A DNA stretch of 5,678 nt. Source: Bacteroidota bacterium. Lineage in GTDB: Bacteria; CLD3; SB21. The DNA lies in contig JAGQUY010000600.1 in NCBI GenBank assembly GCA_020438245.1, forward strand, positions 1-5,678. The letters run 5' to 3'. Position 1 is the first letter of the stretch. Each line of letters begins with the position of its first letter. Shown here piece after piece: positions 5,534-5,678 of this stretch. The notes beneath the pieces were generated by a model. That model saw only the letters and a list, made by a program, of their open reading frames with translations, ran no database searches and was not told where the DNA came from. Made by a program: the position numbers and the translations under genes.

Positions 5534-5678
5534 ATGTCAAAAGGAACATTAAACAAAGCCATCATCGTAGGCCGACGGGGCCATGATCCTGATTTGCGGT
5601 ATACGCCGCAGGGCATTCCGGTGAGCGTTCTGAACATCGCCACCGATCAGGCCTATCGAGACCAAAGCGGAAAATGGA
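5534..5678 (+). CDS. ssb: Single-stranded DNA-binding protein, second copy, 3' end outside window
   Basis: Only the first 48 residues are present. They match the start of the SSB OB-fold: GTLNKAIIVGR (4-14), DPDLRYTPQGIPV (18-30), SVLNIATDQAYRDQSGKW (31-48). The canonical pattern is LNK-x-x-L-I-G-R-L-G-x-DPE-x-RYT; here the loop reads GRRGHD, with Arg15 replacing the usual Leu. Unlike ssb1 it keeps the A-T-x-x-x-Y/W region and looks closer to a standard bacterial SSB. It would bind single-stranded DNA. It is probably co-transcribed with ssb1, and the operator-like repeat in the end of ssb1 could regulate it separately. Whether it has the acidic C-terminal tip cannot be seen. Confidence 0.93.
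   Translation, partial: MSKGTLNKAIIVGRRGHDPDLRYTPQGIPVSVLNIATDQAYRDQSGKW

Overview
The window looks like ordinary chromosome from a Gram-negative bacterium of roughly balanced GC. Clear Shine-Dalgarno sequences, a Sec-exported beta-propeller-like protein and membrane-anchored family 2 glycosyltransferases fit this. The protein mix would suit the FCB group (Bacteroidetes/Ignavibacteria/KSB1-like lineages), but that placement is an impression and not a proof. No rRNA, tRNA, CRISPR array, transposase or phage gene is visible.

Left part (2-1935, + strand): two tandem, homologous, membrane-associated GT2 glycosyltransferases. The first is cut by the window edge. The second starts at a GTG that overlaps the stop of the first, so the two are probably translationally coupled and act in lipid or cell-envelope glycan synthesis. 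Middle part (1939-4864, - strand): a leftward run of three genes, namely a WYL-domain transcriptional regulator, a class V PLP aminotransferase of the alanine/serine-glyoxylate type, and a secreted repeat protein that is probably a beta-propeller. The last of these ends only 3 bases from the stop of the second glycosyltransferase. Right part (4865-5678): a 208-base divergent region, then two tandem single-stranded DNA-binding protein genes on the + strand. The second runs off the window.

The most interesting signal is at the WYL/ssb boundary. A perfect inverted repeat, TTCTCAA-N3-TTGAGAA, occurs twice, 500 bases apart. One copy lies between the WYL gene and ssb1, the other inside the last codons of ssb1, upstream of ssb2. 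The arms are identical while the 3-base centre differs, which is what a dimeric repressor site looks like. The divergent WYL protein is the obvious candidate ligand. The picture is a possible WYL-controlled accessory ssb module. WYL regulators are known to respond to DNA damage or phage infection in several systems, but here the link is inferred from position and symmetry only. The first SSB is unusual: it lacks the conserved core Trp and the acidic C-terminal tip.
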